A DNA stretch of 64,000 bases from Bacteroidia bacterium (GTDB taxonomy: Bacteria; Bacteroidota; Bacteroidia; Bacteroidales; Prolixibacteraceae): assembly GCA_026391295.1 (NCBI GenBank), contig JAPLDS010000020.1:1-64000 (forward strand), given 5' to 3'. Below, in pieces: positions 1-9,702 of this stretch; position 1 is the stretch's first letter; each line of letters opens with the position of its first letter. The notes under the pieces are model-generated. The model worked only from the letters and a program-made list of their open reading frames with translations. It had not been told where the DNA came from and made no database searches. A program made the translations under genes and the position numbers.

Positions 1-848
1 CCACCAGTACAACTTTCTGCTACCGAAAGTGTTCGTCCATTGTTCTGTAGTAGCTTACCCACATTCCCAGCCATTGTATCTTCATCGTAGCCAAAAATAT
101 ATTCTGGAATAAGTTCGTTAAGTGCTTTTGTTTTTTGATCTAATAGCTCAACAAGGTTTTCTTCGTTCTCACCTCTTGCAGTAAGCCTAAGTCTTACATT
201 TTGTGGGCTCGGCAGATAGGCAAGTTTAATGCTTTCAGGGAGACTATCTTCCCATGTTTCAATCTTTTCAGCTAAGGTTGATTCTGCTAATCCTTGCGTT
301 AGAATGGTGCGGTGAAGAATCACTGGCGTATTAAATAGTTTACGTAGCCTTGGGATTACCTCGCTTTCGACTAAGTATTTCATTTCAAATGGTACTCCAG
401 GCATAAAGACATAAATTATCTCGTTAAATGAAAACCATAATCCTGGTGCTGTTCCTAATTTATTATGCAAAACAGTGGCTTTTTCAGGCACTAAGGCTTG
501 CTCGCGATTAAGCGAATTAATCGAGATCCCTCGAGGCGTTAATAGCTGAGTGATATGTTCTAGAACTAGCGAGTTTTCAATAAGCTCCGTGTCAAAATAT
601 TTGCACAATGCTGCCTTTGTTCGGTCGTCACGCGTTGGTCCTAGTCCACCAGTTATCAATACTATCGATGAGTTGCTTCCAGAGTCTTGTAAGGCAGCAA
701 TGATATGGTCAGGGTGATCAGATATGCTTGTGATCTGACGGATATTAATCCCTTCTGCATTAAGTTTTTGTGCGATCCAAGCTGAATTGGTATCGACGAT
801 CTGACCGATTAATATCTCGTCTCCAATGGTGATTATATCTGCGTCCAT
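1..848 (-). CDS. cinA: CinA-family (competence/damage-inducible protein A), partial, truncated by window start
   Basis: Reverse-strand translation from CAT at 846-848 reads MDADIITIGDEILIGQIVDTNSAWIAQKLNAEGINIRQITSISDHPDHI..., typical CinA/MoCF-like N-terminus; ORF runs off the window edge. Confidence 0.85.
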   Translation of the reverse strand, partial: MDADIITIGDEILIGQIVDTNSAWIAQKLNAEGINIRQITSISDHPDHIIAALQDSGSNSSIVLITGGLGPTRDDRTKAALCKYFDTELIENSLVLEHITQLLTPRGISINSLNREQALVPEKATVLHNKLGTAPGLWFSFNEIIYVFMPGVPFEMKYLVESEVIPRLRKLFNTPVILHRTILTQGLAESTLAEKIETWEDSLPESIKLAYLPSPQNVRLRLTARGENEENLVELLDQKTKALNELIPEYIFGYDEDTMAGNVGKLLQNNGRTLSVAESCTG

Positions 849-941
849 CTAATTTGTATATTTACTTTTTACGCCTTTTACAATAACTGATTCGCGTATT
901 GAAAAATCGCTGTGTATTAGTTCAAGAAATCTGATTTGAAG

Positions 942-1310
942 CTATTTTAGATCATAACCAAACGGATACAAGGCTAGACGCATTAGTTTAAAATGCTGAA
1001 TTCCAAATGGAATCCCGAGAATTGTAATGCAGAGCAATAATCCTAAGACGAATTCAGCTATTGCAATCCAGATTCCTGCAAAAAGCAGCCAAATTATATT
1101 TAATAAAAACGAAAGAACTGGAATAGAACTTTTGGTCGATACTACACGTCGCCCAAATGGGGTTAAATGAGCAATTCCAATCTTCATGGCTTGCAGTCCC
1201 CAAGGTATACCAATGATGGTTAGGCACAGTAAAAATCCGCCCCAGAGGTAGGCAAGAAAACTAAAAAAGCCTCCTAGAATAAACCAGATGATGTTTCCTA
1301 AGAGTCTCAT
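942..1310 (-). CDS. YccF domain-containing inner-membrane protein
   Basis: 122 aa with two repeated hydrophobic units containing (T/C)IxGIPxGxQ motifs (LTIIGIPWGLQAMK, ITILGIPFGIQHFK), typical of the YccF/DUF307 family. Confidence 0.8.
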   Translation of the reverse strand: MRLLGNIIWFILGGFFSFLAYLWGGFLLCLTIIGIPWGLQAMKIGIAHLTPFGRRVVSTKSSIPVLSFLLNIIWLLFAGIWIAIAEFVLGLLLCITILGIPFGIQHFKLMRLALYPFGYDLK

Positions 1311-1332
1311 AATTTAGCTTTCTTAATTTAAA

Positions 1333-1884
1333 TTACTTGCTCTTTTTACCTTCAATCCAGCTGATAATCTGCTCTGAATCAGGTTTGTCTCCAGGAGAGG
1401 CGAAGCCAACAACTTTTCCGCTTTCATCGATCATGAATTTTTGAAAATTCCATTTAACGTCAGCATCTACAACACCATTCTGGTCTTTAGAAGTTAGCCA
1501 TTTATAGAGCGGATCCATGTCTTTTCCTTTTACAGATATTTTTGCCATCATAGGAAAGGTAACTCCGTAATTTTTTGTGCAAAACTCACGAATTTCAGAA
1601 TTTGTGCCCGGCTCTTGACTCATGAAATTGTTTGCAGGGAAGCCAACGATAACAAAGTTCTGATCTTTATATTTATCGTAAACTTGTTGAAGTAATTTAT
1701 ATTGAGGCGTTAGACCGCATTTAGAGGCGGTGTTTACGACAAGGACTTTCTTCCCTTTTAAGGATGAAAGATCAAATGGTTGGCCATCTAGCGCATTGAC
1801 TTTGAAATCATAAAGTGATTTCTGTTGAGCCATGGCTCCTAAAATAAAAAGGGCAAAAGAAAGTGATAGGACTAATTTTTTCAT
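1333..1884 (-). CDS. Glutathione peroxidase family protein, signal peptide, Cys-type
   Basis: NTASKCGLTPQY, GFPANNFMSQEPG and WNFQKFMIDESGKVV motifs of the GPx family; N-terminal signal peptide. Confidence 0.9.
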   Translation of the reverse strand: MKKLVLSLSFALFILGAMAQQKSLYDFKVNALDGQPFDLSSLKGKKVLVVNTASKCGLTPQYKLLQQVYDKYKDQNFVIVGFPANNFMSQEPGTNSEIREFCTKNYGVTFPMMAKISVKGKDMDPLYKWLTSKDQNGVVDADVKWNFQKFMIDESGKVVGFASPGDKPDSEQIISWIEGKKSK

Positions 1885-2057
1885 GTTATAAAGGGTTTTA
1901 ATTGTTTAAAATTAACGACTTAATATTGGTTTTACAACAATTATACGTATTAAATGTTCGAATATCGGCTATTTCGTTGATAACTTCTTGAACACTCACG
2001 TTTGGAGGGTTGGAAAAAGTAATATATTTGGCTTCCAGAATACGCCTTTAATACCCT

Positions 2058-3182
2058 ATGGAAAATTATATCGTTTCAGCACGGAAATATCGCCCCGACA
2101 CATTTAATACAGTTGTCGGTCAGCCTTCGATTACTGCGACATTGAAAAATGCCATTAGCAGTAATCATCTCGCGCATGCCTACCTTTTCTGTGGACCTAG
2201 GGGTGTTGGTAAGACTACTTCAGCCCGAATATTCGCCAAAACAATTAACTGTCTGAACATCGATAGTCATACAGAGCCTTGCAATTCCTGTGAATCATGT
2301 TTGTCTTTTGGCGAAAATCGTTCCTATAATATTCATGAGCTCGATGCAGCATCGAATAATTCAGTCGATGATATCCGCTCCTTAGTTGATAAAGTTCGTA
2401 TTCCTCCTCAGTTAGGAAAATATAGTGTGTATATTATTGATGAGGTTCATATGCTTTCTACACAGGCTTTTAACGCGTTTTTAAAAACGTTAGAAGAGCC
2501 ACCTGCTCATGCAATCTTTATCTTGGCAACCACTGAAAAGCATAAAATTCTCCCCACAATATTATCCCGTTGCCAGATCTACGATTTTAATCGGATCTCG
2601 ATATCAGACATTGAAAAGCATTTGCAAGAGGTTGCACAGAAAGAGAATATCGTTGCCGAAGCTGAAGCCTTGAATATAATTGCTCAAAAGGCTGATGGTG
2701 CCATGCGAGATGCCCTTTCTATATTTGATCAGGTCGTTAGTTTTTGCGGTGCAAAGGTCACCTATAAGGATACTATCGCTAATCTTAACGTGCTTGACTA
2801 CGATTACTATTTCAAACTGACAGACTGCTTTCAGAATGCTGACATCTCCGGGACTTTGCTAATCTTTAGTGAAATTCTGGATAAGGGGTTTAATGCGCAC
2901 CATTTTATTATGGGACTTGGTCAGCATTTCCGTGATTTGTTAATTTGTCAAGATCCTGTTACACTTCAATTGCTTGAAGTGGGAGGCGAAATACGCGAGC
3001 GTTATAAAAAACAGGCCGCACAATGTACTGTTAACTTTTTGATTGGTGCATTGCAGCTATCTTCAGAATGTGATATCTCCTATAAGGCTTCTTCAAACCA
3101 ACGGTTTTTGGTTGAACTTACGATCGTTAGAATTGCTCAGTTAGAAGAATTATTAAAAAAAAAACACTTGACGACGCCTTAG
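2058..3182 (+). CDS. dnaX: DNA polymerase III subunit gamma (in-frame, short product)
   Basis: Zero-frame ORF of 374 aa covering the ATPase core and clamp-loader collar region; terminates at TAG 3180-3182, 15 nt after the A10 run. Confidence 0.85.
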   Translation: MENYIVSARKYRPDTFNTVVGQPSITATLKNAISSNHLAHAYLFCGPRGVGKTTSARIFAKTINCLNIDSHTEPCNSCESCLSFGENRSYNIHELDAASNNSVDDIRSLVDKVRIPPQLGKYSVYIIDEVHMLSTQAFNAFLKTLEEPPAHAIFILATTEKHKILPTILSRCQIYDFNRISISDIEKHLQEVAQKENIVAEAEALNIIAQKADGAMRDALSIFDQVVSFCGAKVTYKDTIANLNVLDYDYYFKLTDCFQNADISGTLLIFSEILDKGFNAHHFIMGLGQHFRDLLICQDPVTLQLLEVGGEIRERYKKQAAQCTVNFLIGALQLSSECDISYKASSNQRFLVELTIVRIAQLEELLKKKHLTTP

Positions 3183-3886
3183 CAACGTTATCGCTTTTGC
3201 CAATTTTCTCAAAGTTAGATCCGGCAAAGGTGCCAAGTGTTTCAATCCCTGTCTCAGCTCCGGCTCCACTCCCAGTTCCAATTCAAGTCGCAGTCCCAGT
3301 TCCAGCTCCAATTCCTCCAACAGAATCTCCAGAGATAGTTGTAAAAGCATCTAATCCTGATGTGCCAGCAGCTCCTGCGCGCAAACCAGTTGGACGCAGT
3401 TCATATGCTACACCTTCAATCTTAGATGCATTAAATGATTTATCTAAAGAATCAGAGCTAGGCATAATTGCCGATTCTACTGCTACTTCTTATGGTGAAA
3501 AGCAGACTGCAAAGCCATTTGAGCTAGCTGAATTATTAGTCGCATGGCTAACCTTTGTTGGTACCGTGGAGGCTCCTCCTCAGCTTAAATCAGCCTTGAG
3601 TGCCAGGGAACCACAGATAATAGGTGAATGGGAAATACTCTATGAACTAGATACTGAGCTGCAGTATAATCGGTTAACCTTAGATTTAAAACCTAAACTG
3701 CTTGGATTTTTGCGTCGTCAATTGGAAAATCAAGCCATAGAAATAACATTCCAAGTTTCTGATGATTTGGCACCAATTTCTGATATTCCCTATACGGATG
3801 AGGAGAAGTGGAATGTATTAGTAAGTAAATATCCATCTTTAGCATTATTAAAGTCAAAATTTGGCTTAGATTTTGAGCATTATTAA
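2058..3886 (+). CDS. dnaX: DNA polymerase III subunit tau (full-length product if a -1 shift occurs at the A10 run 3155-3164)
   Basis: ORF 2058..3182 carries the AAA+ core (GPRGVGKTTSARIFAKTINC, zinc-binding CxxCxxC, DEVHMLSTQAFNAFLKTLEEPP). A -1 shift at AAAAAAAAAA (3155-3164) continues as ...KKKTLDDALATLSLLPIFSKLDPAKV... into ORF 3197..3886 without a stop. Confidence 0.8.
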
Positions 3887-4076
3887 ATTACAGTGATTAC
3901 TTTTGTACCCGAATTCAAATTCTCTTGTTTTCAAAATTAGCCAATGCTATAGTAATAGGTTAAATTGTCATTGCGATTCCTTATTCGTTTAGGCTTATTC
4001 CTACAAGATAGCAAGGTCGTTAGCTGGTTTCTGCTTTAAAAGTATAGTTTCTAGTTTTTAATGTAAAATTTTATCA

Positions 4077-5306
4077 ATGCAAAAAATTAAAGTACTTAAT
4101 CCTGTCGTGGAACTCGATGGGGATGAAATGACCAGAATTATCTGGAAAATGATTAGAGAAGAGCTTATCCTGCCTTTTCTTGATATTGATATTAAATATT
4201 ACGATCTAGGTATTGAGCATCGTGACGCCACTGATGATCAGGTGACGGTTGATGCTGCTCATGCAATCAAAAAGTACAAGGTTGGAATTAAATGTGCCAC
4301 CATTACACCTGATGAGGCTCGTATGACAGAATTTGGACTTAAGAAAATGTACAAATCTCCGAATGGCACAATTCGGAATATCTTAGATGGTACAATTTTC
4401 AGAGAGCCTATCGTTGTTAAAAATGTTCCAAGATTAATTCCGCAATGGACTGCACCAATTGTAATTGGTCGTCATGCTTTTGGGGATCAATATCGTGCTA
4501 CCGATATCGTTGTCGATAGACCAGGTAAGTTAACCATGACCTTTACTCCAGATGATGCATCGGGCGCTCAAGTTCATGACGTGTATCATTTTGAAGGTCC
4601 TGGTGTAGCGCTTTCAATGTACAATACAGAAGAGTCGATCAGAGGATTTGCACATAGCTGTTTCAAGATGGCTCTGACAAAAAAATGGCCTCTTTATCTC
4701 TCCACAAAAAATACAATTCTTAAAAAATACGATGGATTCTTTAAAGATATCTTTGAAGAGATCTTTGTTGCTGTTTACAAACAACAATTCCAGGAAGCTG
4801 GCATTACCTACGAACATCGTCTAATTGATGATATGGTTGCTTCTGCTTTAAAATGGAATGGCAACTTTATCTGGGCATGTAAAAACTATGATGGTGATGT
4901 TCAGTCGGATACCGTAGCTCAAGGATTTGGTTCTTTGGGTCTTATGACCTCTGTCTTAATGACTCCAGATGGAGATGTTATGGAGGCGGAGGCAGCTCAT
5001 GGGACGGTTACTCGTCATTATCGCGAGCATCAAAAGGGAAGACCTACTTCTACAAACCCAATTGCATCGATCTATGCCTGGACTCGTGGTCTTGCCTTTA
5101 GAGGTAAACTTGATAATAACCAAGCTTTAATTGACTTCTCATTGCTTCTTGAGCAAGTGTGTATCGATACCGTTGAGGCTGGAAAAATGACCAAAGATCT
5201 TGCTTTGTCGATCTATGGTGATGATTTAAAACCTGAGAACTACTTAACAACAGAGCTTTTCATGGCTGAATTAGCTAAATTGATGAATGCTAGAATGGGT
5301 AATTAA
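4077..5306 (+). CDS. icd: NADP-dependent isocitrate dehydrogenase (eukaryotic-like, ~409 aa)
   Basis: [34 protein letters not shown] and [35 protein letters not shown] motifs. Confidence 0.95.
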   Translation: MQKIKVLNPVVELDGDEMTRIIWKMIREELILPFLDIDIKYYDLGIEHRDATDDQVTVDAAHAIKKYKVGIKCATITPDEARMTEFGLKKMYKSPNGTIRNILDGTIFREPIVVKNVPRLIPQWTAPIVIGRHAFGDQYRATDIVVDRPGKLTMTFTPDDASGAQVHDVYHFEGPGVALSMYNTEESIRGFAHSCFKMALTKKWPLYLSTKNTILKKYDGFFKDIFEEIFVAVYKQQFQEAGITYEHRLIDDMVASALKWNGNFIWACKNYDGDVQSDTVAQGFGSLGLMTSVLMTPDGDVMEAEAAHGTVTRHYREHQKGRPTSTNPIASIYAWTRGLAFRGKLDNNQALIDFSLLLEQVCIDTVEAGKMTKDLALSIYGDDLKPENYLTTELFMAELAKLMNARMGN

Positions 5307-5360
5307 TTCTAAAACATGAATTGATATTTTCTTTTATCTTATTGGTATATAGAATTTTGC

Positions 5361-5402
5361 AAACTAAAAAAGAATGGGTTTTAACCTGTTCTTTTTTAGT
5401 TT
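5361..5402 (+). terminator. Rho-independent-type terminator after icd
   Basis: AAACTAAAAAAGAA (5361-5374) pairs perfectly with TTCTTTTTTAGTTT (5389-5402); inner GGTT/AACC. Confidence 0.7.
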
Positions 5403-5538
5403 AAATGCATCCTGTTTAGAACCGATTATATTCTGATCTTCAAGTGCGAAAATGGCACTTTAGATTTCGGTACTTTCAACGTTTTAGTTAACTTTGTCAC
5501 TAATTGTATTTCAGATATTAATTATACAAAATAAGATA

Positions 5539-8500
5539 ATGTCATTTTTAAATAAGATTCTATCCAGCTTTTTTGGCAATAAATCCCAAAAGGATATCAA
5601 AGAGATCATGCCGATATTAGAAAGTATCAAGCAGGAATACCTTCGATTTCCAGCCCTTACCAATGATCAATTGCGTGAAGAATCAGCTGCGCTTAAAGCA
5701 AAGATATCTAACTACGTAAAACAAGAAGAGGATGAGATCGCTGAACTTAAAGCTAAAGCTGAGAGTGGTGAGCTTGCTCTTGAAGAAGGGGAGAAGATTT
5801 ACGATCGAATTGATAAACTTGAAGAGACGATTCTAAAAAAGATAGAAGAGATCTTAACAGAGATACTTCCAACGGCGTTTTCAATTGTAAAAGATACGGC
5901 TCGTCGTTTGATGGAGAATGATAAAATTGAGGTCTCAGCTACCGAATTCGATCGGAACTTAGCTGCTAGTACTGATTTTGTTGAAATAAAAGGGGATAAG
6001 GCTATTTACAAAAGTGAATGGAATGCTGGCGGTTCGGCGCAGAAATGGAATATGCTCCATTACGATGTGCAGCTCATCGGTGGTATCGTTCTTCACAACG
6101 GAAAAATCTCTGAGATGGGAACCGGTGAAGGAAAGACCCTTGTGGCTACACTTCCTGTATTCTTAAACGCATTAGCTGGACGGGGTGTTCATGTGGTTAC
6201 TGTCAATGATTACTTGGCAAAACGTGACTCCGAATGGATGGGACCTATCTATCAAATTCATGGTATATCTGTTGATTGTATCGATAAGCACCAACCTAAC
6301 TCACCAGAACGGAGAAAAGCTTACGAAGCCGATATCACCTTTGGCACAAATAATGAATTTGGATTTGATTATTTGCGAGATAATATGGCTGTTAGTCCAG
6401 CCGATCTTGTTCAGCGCAAACACCATTATGCGATCGTTGATGAGGTTGATTCTGTATTGATTGATGACGCTCGTACACCTCTTATCATCTCTGGACCAGT
6501 TCCTAAAGGGGAAAATCAGTTGTTTGATGCGCTAAAAGCCCCAGTTGAACGACTAGTTAAAGCTCAGCGTGATCTTGTTGGTAATTATCTTGTTGAAGCA
6601 AAAAAGAAAATTGGCTCTGATAATAATAAGGAATCTGAAGAGGGTGCCTTGGCCTTATTTAGAGCTTATAAAGGTCTACCTAAGCATAAACCACTGATTC
6701 GTTTCTTAAGTGAGGAGGGGAATAAAGCCAAGATGCTTAAGATGGAAAACTACTACATGCAAGATAACAACAAGAATATGCATGTGGCTACCGATCCACT
6801 ATTTTTTGTGATCGAAGAGAAGTTGAACTCTATTGAGTTGACTGATAATGGAATAGAAATCCTATCAACAGATAACGAAGACAACGGTTTCTTCGTTCTT
6901 CCTGATGTTGGCGCAGAAATAGCCGATATTCAAAATGATAAAAATCTTAGTGATTCAGATCGCTTAGAGCAAAAAGATGTCTTGCTGCAAAATTTTGCTG
7001 TGAAATCGGAACGAGTTCATACGGTGAATCAGCTATTAAAAGCCTATACGATGTTTGAGAAGGACGTTGAATACGTTCTTATGGATGGTAAGGTGAAAAT
7101 TGTGGATGAGCAGACTGGTCGTATCATGGAAGGTCGTCGCTATTCAGATGGTCTGCATCAAGCTATTGAGGCGAAAGAACATGTAAAGATTGAAGATGCT
7201 ACGCAGACCTTTGCAACCATTACTCTTCAGAACTATTTCAGAATGTACCACAAGCTATCTGGTATGACTGGAACTGCAGAAACTGAAGCAGGTGAGCTAT
7301 GGGATATCTATAAATTAGAGGTTGTTGTTATTCCAACCAATCGTCCGATTGTTCGTAAAGACTTTGAAGATCTCGTTTATAAGACCAAAAAAGAGAAATA
7401 CAATGCCATTATTGATGAGATTGTAAGGTTAAATACGATCGGACAACCGATGCTTGTCGGTACTACCTCGGTTGAAATCTCTGAATTATTAAGTCGGATG
7501 CTTCAGATGAGAGGCATCAAACATCAAGTACTGAATGCAAAACTGCATCAGAGAGAGGCTGATATTGTAGCTGAAGCTGGAAAGCTAGGTATGGTTACCA
7601 TCGCAACCAACATGGCTGGTCGTGGAACAGATATCAAGCTTACACCTGAAACTCGCGAATTGGGAGGATTAGCCATTATCGGTACAGAAAGACATGAGTC
7701 TCGTCGTGTGGACCGTCAGCTTAGAGGCCGTTCTGGTCGTCAAGGTGATCCAGGTTCATCACAGTTCTTCGTCTCTTTAGAGGACGATCTAATGCGACTT
7801 TTCTCTTCGGATCGAATTGTTCGAATCATGGATAAACTTGGTTTGAAAGATGGCGAGGTTATCCAGCACTCTATGATTACTAATGCAATAGAGCGTGCAC
7901 AGAAAAAAGTTGAAGAGAATAACTTCGGCATACGTAAACGTTTGCTTGAATACGACGATGTGATGAATTCACAACGTGAGGTGATTTATAAGAAAAGAAA
8001 GCATGCCCTTTATGGCGAACGTATTGATGTCGATATCTTAAATATGATCTACGATATCAGTGATGCTATTGCTGCTGAATATGAACCAAATGGCGAAGAG
8101 GGATTTGAAGATTTTAGACTTGAACTGATCCGTACCTTGTCGCTTGATAGTCCCGTTGACGAAAGAGAGCTAAATAATTTGAAGCCTGAAGATTTGACCG
8201 AAAAAATATACCAGGCAGCAACAGCTAATTTCAACCGTAAATCTCAAGCAATAGCTAAGCAGGCTATGCCCGTGGTGAAAGATGTGTTTGAGACCAAAGG
8301 TCATATGTATAATAATATTGTTGTTCCGATTACAGATGGCCTAAGACTGTTTAATATCATTACAAATCTTGAAAAAGCTTACAAGAGTGAAGGTCAAGAT
8401 TTAGTTAAATCATACGAACAACAGGTGATCTTAGCAACTATTGATGAGCATTGGAAAGAGAATCTAAGAGAATTAGATGAACTACGGACTTCGGTTCAGA

Positions 8501-8856
8501 ATGCATCTTATGAACAGAAAGATCCATTGTTAATTTATAAACTCGAATCATTTAACCTGTTTAAGGCTATGATGGAACGAGTGAATAAAGGGGTTGTTTC
8601 TACGTTGATGAAAGGACAGATTCCGATCAATGATGCAGAACAGGTTAAAGAAGCTCCTGCCGCTCGTCGTCAGACCGACAGATCTAAATATCGTGAAGAG
8701 AAAAGCGATGTTTCAGCGAGCTCTCCTGCTAGTCAGCAAGAGGAGAAACATGTTCAGCCTATACGTGTAGCTCCAAAAGTTGGTCGTAATGAAGCATGCC
8801 CTTGCGGTAGTGGAAAGAAATTTAAGAATTGTCACGGACACGGTCTAGTTGATTAA
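5539..8856 (+). CDS. secA: Preprotein translocase ATPase SecA
   Basis: Start set to ATG 5539 ([18 protein letters not shown]), not the upstream TTG of the ORF track; [40 protein letters not shown]-terminal zinc motif [18 protein letters not shown]. Confidence 0.97.
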   Translation: MSFLNKILSSFFGNKSQKDIKEIMPILESIKQEYLRFPALTNDQLREESAALKAKISNYVKQEEDEIAELKAKAESGELALEEGEKIYDRIDKLEETILKKIEEILTEILPTAFSIVKDTARRLMENDKIEVSATEFDRNLAASTDFVEIKGDKAIYKSEWNAGGSAQKWNMLHYDVQLIGGIVLHNGKISEMGTGEGKTLVATLPVFLNALAGRGVHVVTVNDYLAKRDSEWMGPIYQIHGISVDCIDKHQPNSPERRKAYEADITFGTNNEFGFDYLRDNMAVSPADLVQRKHHYAIVDEVDSVLIDDARTPLIISGPVPKGENQLFDALKAPVERLVKAQRDLVGNYLVEAKKKIGSDNNKESEEGALALFRAYKGLPKHKPLIRFLSEEGNKAKMLKMENYYMQDNNKNMHVATDPLFFVIEEKLNSIELTDNGIEILSTDNEDNGFFVLPDVGAEIADIQNDKNLSDSDRLEQKDVLLQNFAVKSERVHTVNQLLKAYTMFEKDVEYVLMDGKVKIVDEQTGRIMEGRRYSDGLHQAIEAKEHVKIEDATQTFATITLQNYFRMYHKLSGMTGTAETEAGELWDIYKLEVVVIPTNRPIVRKDFEDLVYKTKKEKYNAIIDEIVRLNTIGQPMLVGTTSVEISELLSRMLQMRGIKHQVLNAKLHQREADIVAEAGKLGMVTIATNMAGRGTDIKLTPETRELGGLAIIGTERHESRRVDRQLRGRSGRQGDPGSSQFFVSLEDDLMRLFSSDRIVRIMDKLGLKDGEVIQHSMITNAIERAQKKVEENNFGIRKRLLEYDDVMNSQREVIYKKRKHALYGERIDVDILNMIYDISDAIAAEYEPNGEEGFEDFRLELIRTLSLDSPVDERELNNLKPEDLTEKIYQAATANFNRKSQAIAKQAMPVVKDVFETKGHMYNNIVVPITDGLRLFNIITNLEKAYKSEGQDLVKSYEQQVILATIDEHWKENLRELDELRTSVQNASYEQKDPLLIYKLESFNLFKAMMERVNKGVVSTLMKGQIPINDAEQVKEAPAARRQTDRSKYREEKSDVSASSPASQQEEKHVQPIRVAPKVGRNEACPCGSGKKFKNCHGHGLVD

Positions 8857-9692
8857 TAAACTGGTTACATTGGAATGCGAGTCCTGAATTTTTCAGTATC
8901 GGCTCAATATCCATTCGTTGGTATGGTTTGATGTTTGCCTTGGGCTTTACATTCGGTTTCTCTATCCTAACTAGGATGTTTAAACATGAAGGTTCAGATC
9001 CTGCTTTAGTTGAAATCGTATTTGTTTATCTAATCGTTGCAACCATTATAGGTGCTAGGTTAGGTCATGTGCTTTTTTATGGATGGGATTATTATTCACA
9101 ACATCTAATCGAGATATTTCTCCCGATCGCAAAGGGAGAAGATGGCTATAAATTTGTAGGATTCCAGGGTCTTGCTAGTCATGGAGGAGCAATTGGTATT
9201 ATCATTGCGATCTGGATTTTTTCAAAAAAAATTACAAAACTGCCTGTTTTATGGACTTTGGATCGGGTTTTGGTTCCTACAGCCTTGGTTGGAGCTATGA
9301 TTAGGACTGGTAATCTAATGAATTCTGAAATTTACGGTGTGGCTACAAATCTACCATGGGGTTTTATTTTTGAACGAAATAACGAGACCATTGCAAAACA
9401 TCCTACAATGATCTATGAGGCAATCTGCTATTTGATCACTTTTGGACTTTTGATGTATTTCTATTACAAAACCAAAGACCTGAAAGACCGTTTAGGTTTT
9501 CAGACAGGCGTATTTTTAGTTGGTGTATTTCTTACTCGATTTTTAATCGAATTTATCAAAGAAAATCAAGAGGCATTTGAATCGGGTATGAGCCTAAATA
9601 TGGGTCAGATTTTAAGTGTTCCGTTTGCAGTGGCTGGAGTATGGCTAATCTATCATGCCCTCACACATCCACCAGTCGTTTATCGGAAATAG
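8856..9692 (+). CDS. lgt: Prolipoprotein diacylglyceryl transferase; start codon uncertain
   Basis: RWYGLMFALGF, GARLGHVLFYGWDYY, GFQGLASHGGAIG, RTGNLMNSEIYG and HPTMIYEA motifs. Conserved N-terminal region ([24 protein letters not shown]) is encoded in-frame upstream of the ORF-track start 8928, back to ATA at 8856. Confidence 0.9.
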   Translation: MNWLHWNASPEFFSIGSISIRWYGLMFALGFTFGFSILTRMFKHEGSDPALVEIVFVYLIVATIIGARLGHVLFYGWDYYSQHLIEIFLPIAKGEDGYKFVGFQGLASHGGAIGIIIAIWIFSKKITKLPVLWTLDRVLVPTALVGAMIRTGNLMNSEIYGVATNLPWGFIFERNNETIAKHPTMIYEAICYLITFGLLMYFYYKTKDLKDRLGFQTGVFLVGVFLTRFLIEFIKENQEAFESGMSLNMGQILSVPFAVAGVWLIYHALTHPPVVYRK

Positions 9693-9702
9693 GCTATTGT
9701 TT

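Noticed and set aside
3193-3231. Possible stem GCTTTTGCC/GGCAAAGGT downstream of the dnaX A10 run as a frameshift stimulator
   Set aside because: Begins about 29 nt after the run, too far for the usual 5-9 nt spacing, and has a large loop; not used as evidence.
3153-3350. Minus-strand ORF of 65 aa (LELELGLRLELELG...)
   Set aside because: Antisense shadow of the proline-rich dnaX linker; low-complexity artefact.
5494-5538. N-terminal extension of SecA in the ORF track ([15 protein letters not shown])
   Set aside because: ATG at 5539 gives the standard SecA N-terminus; the upstream TTG overlaps a plausible promoter region (TAACTTTG).
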